NCBI RefSeq assembly: GCF_963675165.1
Contig: NC_087385.1
Coordinates: 4,698,412-4,762,411 of the forward strand
Direction: 5' to 3'
Origin: Halichondria panicea
Lineage: Eukaryota; Porifera; Demospongiae; Suberitida; Halichondriidae
Length of the DNA stretch: 64,000 bases
Of this stretch, positions 29,501 through 38,603 are shown one piece after another (positions within the stretch are counted from its first letter, which is position 1; every line of letters begins with the position of its first letter). A program made the position numbers and the translations under genes. Below the pieces are notes generated by a model. The model did no database searches. It was not told the origin of the DNA and was given only the letters and a program-made list of their open reading frames with translations.

Positions 29501-30831
29501 ACATTGCCTTTTTATTATGCCTCGGTGTGCACATGCGCAAGCGAGGTATACGGTGTGTCTGTGTGTGTGTGTAGAGTGTTACAGCTGTTCAAGGAGCAAT
29601 GAAGTGCAAGTAAGAGTTTCTATAGGCTTTTAGTCACGTTTTCGAGTTATAAGCTAGGTTTGCTTACTTGAAATGCCACTGTAGCCTTTTCAAAACAGTG
29701 CGTAGCAAAAACTGTCCATGAACTCTACTTAGTAGTTAGCTCTGCTTTAGCTATTGGTAGCTGAAAAGAGCTTCAAAGCTGCTGTTTCATGCAGCCATTA
29801 ATTTTGACATCCTTTTTAGCAACGATCATAGTTGATCATTTCCCAATTTTTGAATAGCTAGCTTCATCTTTGGTGCCTCCACGTAGGCCACTGAGGCATC
29901 AGCACCCGCGGTGCTTTCATATATCAGAAATAACTGAAAGCATCTCGAGTGCTGATGCCTCCCTCGGTGGATGTGTTAAAACTACGTAACATAAAGCAAG
30001 AAGCTATTGCATAATGTTCTTACAGTAATTTTGCTGTGCATGCAGGCTAATCTGTGATCACAGGAAAACTCAAAGAGTGGGAAATGATCGACCATGATTG
30101 ATGCTAAAAAGGATGCCAAAAGTACAAAGTTTAAAAGCTAATGGCTGCTGCATCAGTAGAGCCTTGCAGCTCTCTTCCCACTTTTGCAGCTACCAATAGC
30201 TAGCGTTCTAGTGTAGAGCTAACTACTAAGCAGAGTAGCAACACTCCATGGACAAGTTTTGCTACGCACTCTTCTGAAAAGGCTGCAATAACATTCTAAG
30301 TAAGCAAAACTAGGCATAACTCGAGAATGAAGCTTTATTTTGTAAATAAAGCATTATTATGAAAATCTGGGAATAAAAATCCATACACTTCCAATCCCTG
30401 AGCAGTTTACACGGACAGACACAAACACACTACACCTAACCGTATACCTCGCTTGCACATGCGCACCGAGGTGTAAATGTATTCATAAGGCTACTTGTAG
30501 CACTTGCAGTCTTACAACATAATTATCATGATTTGGGATCTTAGGGCAGACTGAATTGTATTGAAAGTTATGTTAACTCTTAAAATGTTTTTTTTGCAGA
30601 GGCGGTAAGATTTGTTTAACGGATCACTTTAAGCCATTGTGGGCTCGGAATATACCAAAGTTTGGAATTGCTCATGCTATGGCGTTGGGAGTAAGTCTAA
30701 TCTATAGTACCAATGAGCTTAGGAATTGATGTAATTTTCAGCTTGGACCGTGGTTAGCTGTTGAGATTCCTGATCTGATAGAAAAAGGTATAATTTCACA
30801 CAAAGATAAAAAGGACACTCAAGAACAATAA
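26522..30831 (+). CDS. UFC1: UFM1-conjugating enzyme
   Basis: E2 of the ufmylation pathway; it takes UFM1 from UBA5 and works with UFL1 at the ER. Six exons: 26522-26644, 26698-26765, 29146-29209, 29271-29347, 30600-30690, 30742-30831 (170 aa; human 167). The identity is very high: [51 protein letters not shown], and the catalytic cysteine in [17 protein letters not shown], ending [16 protein letters not shown]. Introns 2 (about 2.4 kb) and 4 (about 1.25 kb) are far longer than neighbouring introns because they hold DNA elements. It is co-oriented about 200 bp after CBS; an operon is not implied. Confidence 0.95.
26846..28295. mobile_element. Composite inverted-repeat element in UFC1 intron 2
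   Basis: The outer ends share inverted 'catgggtgatagtg(c/t)gcatgc' (about 26880 and 28230-28250) and ggtcaa/ttgacc borders. Inside is a second inverted pair of about 100 bp (27684-27781 against 28015-28110) with the word 'gttggaaggaagttgagatc'. Part of the interior (about 27360-27640) resembles 54310-54480. A 167-codon minus-strand ORF spans one arm and has no family support. The outer borders are approximate. Confidence 0.55.
28338..28914. mobile_element. TA-flanked MITE in UFC1 intron 2
   Basis: The inverted ends CGTAGAAACTGGATTATTAG and CTAATAATCCAGTTTCTACG are flanked by TA, with further 'aagcg' words in both arms. About 577 bp and non-coding; the TA target suggests a Tc1/mariner-like origin. 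Confidence 0.8.
29520..30471. mobile_element. Long foldback element in UFC1 intron 4
   Basis: The ends CCTCGGTGTGCACATGCGCA and TGCGCACCGAGG are inverted, as are CAAGCGAGGTATACGGT and ACCGTATACCTCGCTTG. The arms remain inverted well inside: 'ccttttcaaaacagtgcgtagcaaaa' near 29685 faces 'ttttgctacgcactcttctgaaaagg' near 30255. About 950 bp, non-coding. Confidence 0.75.
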
Positions 30832-31014
30832 CATTAACAAATTTTATAAATTCTTGTGTTTCATTCAGTAGTTTAGTAAATAGATGTGCTTATCATAACA
30901 GTGTTGGTTTGTTTTTATTGTCAATGAAAGTGAAAATGTATAATTTAAAAACAAATGTGAATAAGTTTTCCTTCTATAGCTTTGTTTACTAACTAGTATC
31001 TATTGTTACACTAG

Positions 31015-32958
31015 CTAGTATGTGATAGCTCCGTAATGTGTGTAAGCATTTCCTCCATTCTGTTTTCGCTCACTAATTGAGTCACTTTTCTGCCTGAAAA
31101 TCCCCGGGCTTTGTGGCCTGTATCGATACGGATTGTTTATTCGATCTGGAAAACTGTTGCAAACACTCTCCAAAGATGTGTGAAGTGTCGATTCAAAGTG
31201 CTCTGTGACTGAGTCATGTCGCCCCTCATTCTCTATAAAAAATCTTGAGCCCCTAAGTCTTCGCAATAGGCATCTTTGACAGTACCTTGCTCGAAATCGT
31301 GTCAGTATCCAATAGAGTATGTATAGCACCATGTATGTTGAGGGTATTAGCAGGAGTGTGTATGTGAATGGCCAGATCACAGGTGGCAAATGTTTTCTTG
31401 TTAGTGCATAGCTGAGAGAATACATAATGTTGCTGCTGTTAATAATTAAAATGAGAAAGAAAAAAGCATCTAGGATATTGTAGAATTTCTTTTTGTAAGG
31501 CTGAAAAATTGCTATTACACACAAGAAAATTGCATAGACAATTGTGAGTATGGCTATTGTAGTGGTTAAAGTTGCGTATCCGAAAGAAGTTGTAAATATG
31601 ACGATTATTCTGAAAATGAAGTAGAAGCCTGCAAAGTATCGTCTCTCTGGAGTTCCACCAGTACCGTTTTTGTAGCACCCTTGAAAAGCATCCAAGAAAA
31701 TGTGTAAGCTCTGAACACGGTTTAGTCGAAAAGCATTCAGTAGTTTTTGAAACCAGCGGAACGGGTACAGAATAAGCAACATTGGTGGAAGCAGCCCAAA
31801 CGTTGATAGTACCATTATTGCAATTATAAAATACGGCAAATGTTCAGTGGATAAGAATTTTGTACTTGTATCATAGTGCAGTGTATTGTACACAGTGGTG
31901 CCGTTTTGGTCGTAAACAGGATTTGGATTAATTAACGCCAGTGATGTATCAATCAATTTACTGTAGCTGAGCAGTATGCAAGTAGCAAAGGCATCAATTA
32001 ACGATGTTCTCACATTCCAATTTCTACGCAGCCTGACACACAAATAGCAAAATGGTTTCCATAGAAATACTACCGGCTTGCAGTTTCGTCCATGTAGTTT
32101 AACAAGGATCAATGTCAGTAGCAATAGTGCCATTGGATATAGGGCATAGATATACTCCATAACAATGATGTACATTATCTTTGGATTTCTCCCAATGCAT
32201 GCGCCATCGGTTTTGAAGTAATAGGCGAAGTCTAGGTTCCAGATGTACAACGGGTACAGAAGTAGTTTAGACAGTCTCTCTGAGATATCGGAATCAGTTT
32301 GAATTGTCCAAGCGCTCTCGATAATTAGAACGTTAAGCTTCGTTGTTATCACATGACTGAAGAAAATGTATGCATTTGTAGGTGCTGATGTAAGGCCTAT
32401 ATGGAATATCACAATTATAAAAAAGAGGACTGTCAAGGGTAAGACGGTCGCTCCAAATAACTTCAGGTAGTTTTCTATTGTTGAGTTGTGTTTATTGCAG
32501 TCCTTGCACTCAAAGTTAGGTGAGAGAACAGCCACAGCAAATTGGCTCTTGCAGCGTCCACACAGCGGATATTGTCTCCTATTGTCAGATATATCACTAC
32601 AGAAGCTATCTATTATTGTGGTTGCAGATAAATCCGTAATATTTATTTTTGTAAACAGCTTCTTAGTTTTTGTACCAGCATAATAGGGGCACCTTGACAG
32701 AACAAATCTTTGTAGGTTCGACCTATTTGAATCAATGTAGCCAAGGCAGTGTCCGACAAAAACGCGGAGTTCATTGTTATTGCAAGACACAGTGCCCTTA
32801 AATCCACTAAGTTTTGTGCATACTTGGCCGTCACTCTGTTTGTGTGTGTTTGCACTCACCAAATCTCTATTGTGAAACGCATCTTGTCTGGGTGGAGTGA
32901 CTGCAAAACTTGCACCTAGTGAGATAAAAACTAATAGTAATGGACTCTGAACAATCAT
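31015..32958 (-). CDS. Multipass membrane protein of an uncharacterised invertebrate family
   Basis: A single 647-codon exon. It has a signal peptide (about residues 1-19), a Cys-containing ectodomain to about residue 160 that ends in a small Cys-rich motif (CGRCKSQFAVAV, then CKDCN), and about nine to ten hydrophobic segments. The segments include YLKLFGATVLPLTVLFFIIV, LYPMALLLLTLILV, FIIAIMVLSTFGLLPPMLL and FYFIFRIIVIFTTSFGYATL. A cytosolic tail follows. The layout of a cysteine motif, then membrane helices, an FPLYIW-like element (here YPLYIW), and LLYPFRWFQK with LDAFQGCYK between helices recalls a large family of unannotated sponge and cnidarian proteins. I know of no assigned function. 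Intronless in an intron-rich neighbourhood, which may point to an old retrocopy. Confidence 0.7.
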   Translation of the reverse strand: MIVQSPLLLVFISLGASFAVTPPRQDAFHNRDLVSANTHKQSDGQVCTKLSGFKGTVSCNNNELRVFVGHCLGYIDSNRSNLQRFVLSRCPYYAGTKTKKLFTKINITDLSATTIIDSFCSDISDNRRQYPLCGRCKSQFAVAVLSPNFECKDCNKHNSTIENYLKLFGATVLPLTVLFFIIVIFHIGLTSAPTNAYIFFSHVITTKLNVLIIESAWTIQTDSDISERLSKLLLYPLYIWNLDFAYYFKTDGACIGRNPKIMYIIVMEYIYALYPMALLLLTLILVKLHGRNCKPVVFLWKPFCYLCVRLRRNWNVRTSLIDAFATCILLSYSKLIDTSLALINPNPVYDQNGTTVYNTLHYDTSTKFLSTEHLPYFIIAIMVLSTFGLLPPMLLILYPFRWFQKLLNAFRLNRVQSLHIFLDAFQGCYKNGTGGTPERRYFAGFYFIFRIIVIFTTSFGYATLTTTIAILTIVYAIFLCVIAIFQPYKKKFYNILDAFFFLILIINSSNIMYSLSYALTRKHLPPVIWPFTYTLLLIPSTYMVLYILYWILTRFRARYCQRCLLRRLRGSRFFIENEGRHDSVTEHFESTLHTSLESVCNSFPDRINNPYRYRPQSPGIFRQKSDSISERKQNGGNAYTHYGAITY

Positions 32959-33339
32959 GTTGGCATAGCTAGACTGCTAGCTTTTATTACCTGTGGCTAG
33001 CTAGCTGTGTTTGTTGGATTTTGTATTTTATAGCCACTGACTATCTAGCTCTGACAGGAAGATGGGTGGGGCTCATGTCTGCATTATGTCATGTTATTAA
33101 ATAATTAATTCCTGAATGGCACATGCATACAATTCTTACTTGACTATGTTGTAAGTCTTTTGCTGGATCAATTCTGAGTTCAACGTTTTGCTGCTAAACT
33201 GGTAAAATAGTTGCAAGCTAACAATAGTAATATATTGACATTCACTAACTAGAACTATAGCGAACAATTAGTCTACATGCGCTAGATTTATGCATATATC
33301 CACAGTAACTAACTGTTTATATTATTATTGTAGGTTGCA
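32959..33339. other. Gap between the multipass gene and the receptor cluster
   Basis: AT-rich divergent spacer. No gene or inverted-repeat element was recognised; it probably contains both promoters. Confidence 0.4.
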
Positions 33340-34291
33340 ATGTTATTTTTACTTGACGCAACTGAAAACTCAAGCCAGTGGTTGTACAAGAAGGAAGATG
33401 GCATTCGGGCCGTCAGTGGTTTATCATCGGCCTTGTCGATCCTGGGCTCAGCTTTGATCATTCTCTCCTATCTTTGCTTTCACAGTCTACGAACAAGAGC
33501 ACGACTCATTCTAGTTCACCTGGCTCTCACTGATATGGGGGTAGGTATTGCCAATTTGGTAGGAATTATCGTCAACTTTGATCAGTATTACATTCACGAG
33601 CATTCACCAGATGACACATTCCATCCTAAAATGTCAATAGCAATCTTATGCAGTGCTCAGGCCTCTGTTGCTCACTACTGTACTCTAAGTTCTGTGCTTT
33701 GGACTTCCTCCTTGGCTGTCTACATGTACTTGCTGATTGTGAACCAAAGTCAGAGACAGATGAAACTTTTAATGTGGTTCTTCTATGTGTTTTGCTATGG
33801 GATGCCACTATTGGTTACCGTGTGGTTGTTATGTACCGAACGACTTGGGTATTCTCCTTACAACTCCTCGGGTTGGTGCTCAATTATTATGGTCAAGCCT
33901 TATAGAAAAAAATTATTTGAAATTGATTTGATGTCGGATGTAGCTGGATACAACCTATGGATCATGCTTACAATTACTCTAATCGTTCCACTCTACGTTT
34001 CAGTGTACTGCTTCGTGAGACAACAGGTAAGAATTTATTGTGAATCACATGAACATTTATTTTAGTATTATCAGGTGAAAGAGAACACTGATTCCAAGCT
34101 GTTCTGGCAAGCAATGCACAACATCGACTACAAGTTCATTCTGATTCCAGTGATGTTCATTTTCCTAAGGATATGGTCGTTGATTATTAATATTCTTCTT
34201 GACTACTGTCGTGTGCAAGTCCCAGAAACAGCTCTCAAAGCACTTTTGTATATGGCTGTAAGCTTGCTACTTGTATTATTATTATTTCACA

Positions 34292-34327
<36 letters not shown>

Positions 34328-34748
34328 ATTGTCCTGTGGACTGACCCCAAGCATATTAGACACAATAGTAATTGATTAACGGTGCAGGTGCACACACTAT
34401 AACCTAGCTGTAGCGTGCTTAAAGTTTGCTCATGTTTCTCCACTGTAGGGATTCGGAGATTCCAGTCAAGGTTTCTTCAATGCCATTCTGTTTGTGGCCT
34501 TCACACACAGTGTTCGGAAACATCTGTTTGCATGCTTGTGTTTAAAAAGGCAGATTACTGTTGTTAATGTTAAACCTGAAGAAAAATCAATGCACCTTAG
34601 AACTGAAACTCAACATCTAAGCTCCAAACCAATCACATTCAATAGCAGGAAATACAGTTTGGTAGCAAATGAAGAGGTGATTAACAGTACTTCTGAAGAA
34701 AAGACCGTCAGTGTAATCCCTGTTAGCGATTATTCCCCTGTGTCTTAG
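33340..34748 (+). CDS. GPR157/cAMP-receptor-like GPCR, copy 1
   Basis: Seven-helix receptor of the GPR157/Dictyostelium cAMP-receptor-like superfamily, ligand unknown. Exons 33340-34026 (TM1-5), 34075-34257 (TM6) and 34449-34748 (TM7 and tail) join in phase 0 (389 aa). Family marks: TRARLILVHLALTDMGVGIA in TM2, a Cys before TM3 (LCSAQASVAHYC), GWCS in the second outer loop, DYKFILIPVMFIFLRIW in TM6 and GFGDSSQGFFNAILFVAFT in TM7. These match human GPR157 (KKLVLIPLIFIGLRVW, GIGNTFQGGANCIMFV). No DRY or NPxxY motif is present. Much of its DNA is shared with the next copy. A (CA)n run lies in intron 2 (34292-34325). Confidence 0.88.
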
Positions 34749-35027
34749 AAATGACTTTGCATTTATGTGTTTGTGTGCTTGTTGTGTGTGCTCATTCAAA
34801 AGCTGCCCACTAATTGTTAATTTAATTGCGAACTTTGCGGCTTCACAAAATAATTATAAGCGACATCGATCCTTGCCAGATCTCAATTTTCTACTGCGCA
34901 TGTGGATCTAGAAAAAAGGTGGGGCTCACAATGTAAATGTTACCTCTCAGCAAGTAAGTGCCAACTCTGTTTGTTCTCTGCTGACAACAGGGACGAAAGT
35001 ATCTTCTATCGGATGTATTAAGTTTCA

Positions 35028-36362
35028 ATGGCTAGCACAACGACTGCACAAGATTTTTACGAGAAGAATGTGAGTGTTCGGGCTATCAGTGGTTTGTCAT
35101 CGGCCTTGTCAATCCTGGGCTCAGCTTTGATCATTCTCTCCTATCTTTGCTTTCGCAGTCTACGAACAAGAGCACGACTCATTCTAGTTCACCTGGCTCT
35201 CACTGATATGGGGGTAGGTATTGCCAATTTGGTAGGAATTATCGTCAACTTTGATCAGTATTTCCCTCATGGTGACTCGCCAGCGAATGTGGCACAACAG
35301 CCTAACTTATCAATAGTGAACCTCTGCAAGACTCAGGCCTCTGTTGCTGAATACTGTACTCTAAGTTCCGTGCTTTGGACCTCTTGCTTGGCTGTCTACA
35401 TGTACTTGCTGATTGTGAACAAAAATTCAAAACAAACAAAGATGTTTCTGTGGTTCTCGTATGTGTTTTGCTATGGGATGCCATTATTAGTTACCGTGTG
35501 GATGCTGTGTACTGAACGACTTGGGTATTCTCCTTACAACTCTTCTGGCTGGTGTTCAACTGTTTTGGTCAAGCCTTATTATGGGGGATCAAAAGCAGGA
35601 ATTGACGTCATGGCTGCCATTATTGGATACGATATGTGGATAATCCTCACTATTGTTCTGATTGCAGTATTGTACATCTCCGTATTTAGTCATGTGAGAC
35701 TGCAGGTACAATAAAATTATGATGCTTGGTAACCAATACAATGACGATTGTACTAACAATATACTTTTTCCTCAGTATCACCAGGTGAAAGAGAACACTG
35801 ATTCCAAGCTGTTCTGGCAATGCACAACATCGACTACAAGTTCATTCTGATTCCAGTGATGTTCATTTTCCTAAGGATGTGGACTCTTGTTTTGAATATG
35901 CTCGAAATATACCTTCAAATTCCTCCAGAAGATATTGTGCCTTGGGCTATGAAAGCACTTTTGTACTTATCTGTAAGTTTGTTGATTACGTAATGTGTTT
36001 GCTGAGAGCCTATTCTATCTCACTTTACTGACTCATGTTCTCTGTGCATGTCACTCTAGGGAGTTGGAGATTCCGGTCAAGGTTTCTTCAATGCCATTCT
36101 GTTTGTGGCTTTCACACACAGCGTTCGGAAACGTCTGTTTGCGTCCTTGTGCTTGAAGGTATTCAAGAGACAGAAAATTATCAAAACCGAAGAAGAAAAT
36201 TCGATTTATTCTGAAACTCGACATATTTTTAAAAGTTCTAATCCTGTGAATAGTAAGAAATACAACTCCCTACCACAAGGACAGGTGAATAGCGCCTCCG
36301 AACAGCAACAACAAAGTGTTACCCCTATCAGTGAATATTCCCCTGTTGTTTCCTGGAAGTGA
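35028..36362 (+). pseudogene. GPR157-like GPCR, copy 2, with a 4-bp frameshift in the TM6 exon
   Basis: Exons 35028-35705, 35785-35972 and 36060-36362 correspond one to one with copy 1. Exon 2 is 188 bp where phase needs a multiple of three. Copy 1 reads ctggcaagcaatgcac and this copy ctggcaatgcac, so four bases of a gcaa direct repeat are missing at 35820/35821. The rest of exon 2 and the TM7 exon (GVGDSGQGFFNAILFVAFT) are intact, so either the inactivation is recent or the assembly or read is wrong. No nearby alternative splice site restores the frame, because a TGA lies upstream in the needed frame. The N-terminal 226 codons through TM5 are open. Confidence 0.75.
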
Positions 36363-36647
36363 TAAACAATTACATGTTGAAATTTTAAAAATCTTCACAT
36401 ACTGTTCGATATAGTGCAGACTAAAAAAATATATTGACATCTTGTTAGTGACAAACAACTAGCATTATTGGGGCGAGCTTTTTTGTGTGTGTGAATTATA
36501 AAATTAGTATGCAATGAATAATATTTTGCACCCAAATAAGTGAGGGTATCACCCTGTGTAATTAAACCACAAATAAGCAATTTAGATCTAGCTAGCTAGC
36601 TAGCTTTCAGTGTCAAGTGTATTAGCAGCTCTATTAACTGGTCAATC

Positions 36648-38389
36648 ATGGAAGAAGACTATCTATATGACAATGAAGGCTTGTCGTTCGACAATTTTTC
36701 AATTGTTGTTGATACAAAAGAGATATTCTTTCCCACAAAGACAGTACAATTTCAGACACTTCTCAAAGTTGTAGTCTCAGTCTCATGTCTGTTGAGCATC
36801 ATTGGATCCACTGCAATCATTCTGAGCTATGCATTTTTCAAAGAGATGAGAACTCTTGCACGACATACTTTAGTTTGTCTCTCTATTGCAGACCTACTGC
36901 TGAATCTATCTGGTTTCCTGGGAATAGTAACAAAGGTATCTTCCTTGAAAGCAGACCAATTTGCACTTCACTCTCCGTTGGGGAATTGGTGCAGAACACA
37001 AGCTGCAGTACTGGTTTTCGGAACAGAGAGCTCTATAATGTGGACCGTCGGTGTTGCTGTGTACATGTTTGTTCTTGTGGTGGTTCAGCCAAAGACGCAA
37101 AGATGGGGGCTCAAACTAGTTGTGGTATTGCATTTTGTGTGCTGGGGAATCCCATTTGTCTTAACTCTATGGCTGCTATTGGATGGGTACTTATGGTTTG
37201 ATTCTGCTGCCACTCCTGGCTTCTGTGCAATCATTGGACAAAGTACTCACGATAATGTCAGTGCTACGGATGAGCAGCCTAAACTCTACCCCATCATTGT
37301 TGGTTATGAGATATGGCTTTATATAACTTTCATTGTGTTGCCTGCTTTATATGTCACTCTCAGCTGCCATGTGCGTACAAAGGTAACTGTGTGTTTAACC
37401 TTGAATGTTGGGTGGAAAATTCATGAAATCAGCTATAGTTTATGTAATTATGGTGAGCATTAGGTTTATAGACATTGCTGTGTTCCCAGGCCTAATAGAA
37501 CGAATGGTGAAAAATACGACGCGTTATTTTAATAACTTGGCCTGGGGACAAGGCTATTAGTACAAGTGCTTGACTGTTGATTAACAAGCTCTAGCTGAGC
37601 TGGTACTAGCCTCGTTCCCAGCCCGACTTTTCTCTAATTGAAATCCAGGTCGAAAAAAATTGGCCTGGGACCGAGGCTGAGCTGGTACTATAGATTAACG
37701 AGCTCAAGTAGACTTTCAATGGAACTTTCAATTTGGGTCTTAATAATAATTTATTGTGATTTGATTCATAATAATTATACACACACACACACACATGCGC
37801 ACACAGAACCAACACTTATCATCTGTTTTGAAGGTCAAGGCTACAAAGCAGGACTTGAAATTGATATCTGTCCCTCTTGTGTTTTTGATACTACGAATAT
37901 GGAGTGTGCTGGTGGATATTTGTGTCTATTACCTTCCCATTGTGTACAGCGTGGGCTTCCGAAAAAGCTATGCAAGTGCAGTTCTGATACTACTGGAGGT
38001 GATTGCATTACATTTAGTTTGAGCAGTTGCAAATTGCAAGCCAAATTGTACGCCTGCACAAGTCATGCAGTATAATTTTAATGTCCGACTCACTGTATAA
38101 TATACTCACCCTTTCATTGCAGGGAATTGGAGACACTGCTCAAGGTGCTGTGAATGGAGTTATCTTTTGCCTCTTCAAACCAGCGATAAGAGCTAAAATC
38201 TATAAAATTCTAACAAGCATTTTCTGTCGCAATAGATCAATCTATGACGTTCCAGTTGAAGAAAGTATCCAATGTGATGGTGATGTTGATGTTGACAAAG
38301 ATAAAGACTGTGCTATAGACAGTGAGCACAATCGACCGTTGCTATTTGTTGCTAGCAATTCCTATATAGATTACAAGGCTACAAATTAA
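36648..38389 (+). CDS. GPR157-like GPCR, copy 3
   Basis: Exons 36648-37382, 37834-37998 and 38123-38389 in phase 0 (388 aa), with the same three-exon plan as copy 1. TM1 SCLLSIIGSTAIILSYAFF, TM2 TLVCLSIADLLLNLSGFLGI, the TM3 cysteine in NWCRTQAAVLVF, TM6 DLKLISVPLVFLILRIW and TM7 GIGDTAQGAVNGVIFCLF. It is diverged from copies 1 and 2 (TM2 LSIADL is closer to copies 5-7). The tail is acidic (DGDVDVDKDKD). Intron 1 contains two MITE-family fragments and a CA run. Ligand and G protein are unknown. Confidence 0.85.
37486..37680. mobile_element. Two adjacent fragments of the GCCTCgTTCCCAGGCC MITE family
   Basis: Copy a has the ends gttcccaggcc and ggcctggggacaaggct (about 37486-37557). Copy b has the ends tagcctcgttcccagccc and ggcctgggaccgaggct (about 37607-37678). 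Same family as 6123-6338. Both lie in the first intron of receptor copy 3; a (CA)n run follows at 37778-37803. Confidence 0.65.
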
Positions 38390-38603
38390 TAGTTGTTTTT
38401 GTTTGTGGTAATGTGATGATTGTGTTTTTGGTGAAATCTGGTGCATTTGACCTTTCAACCCATTGTATGCGCCGCAGCGCAAAACTGACAAGAACCATTG
38501 TTCCCATGCATGGAGGATCAAGCCATGCGGCCTGCGTCTTGATCTTACTCTTTGCAACTTTGCACGTTTGCACACAGGTTCTGCAGCGAGAGAGTAGCTA
38601 GCC

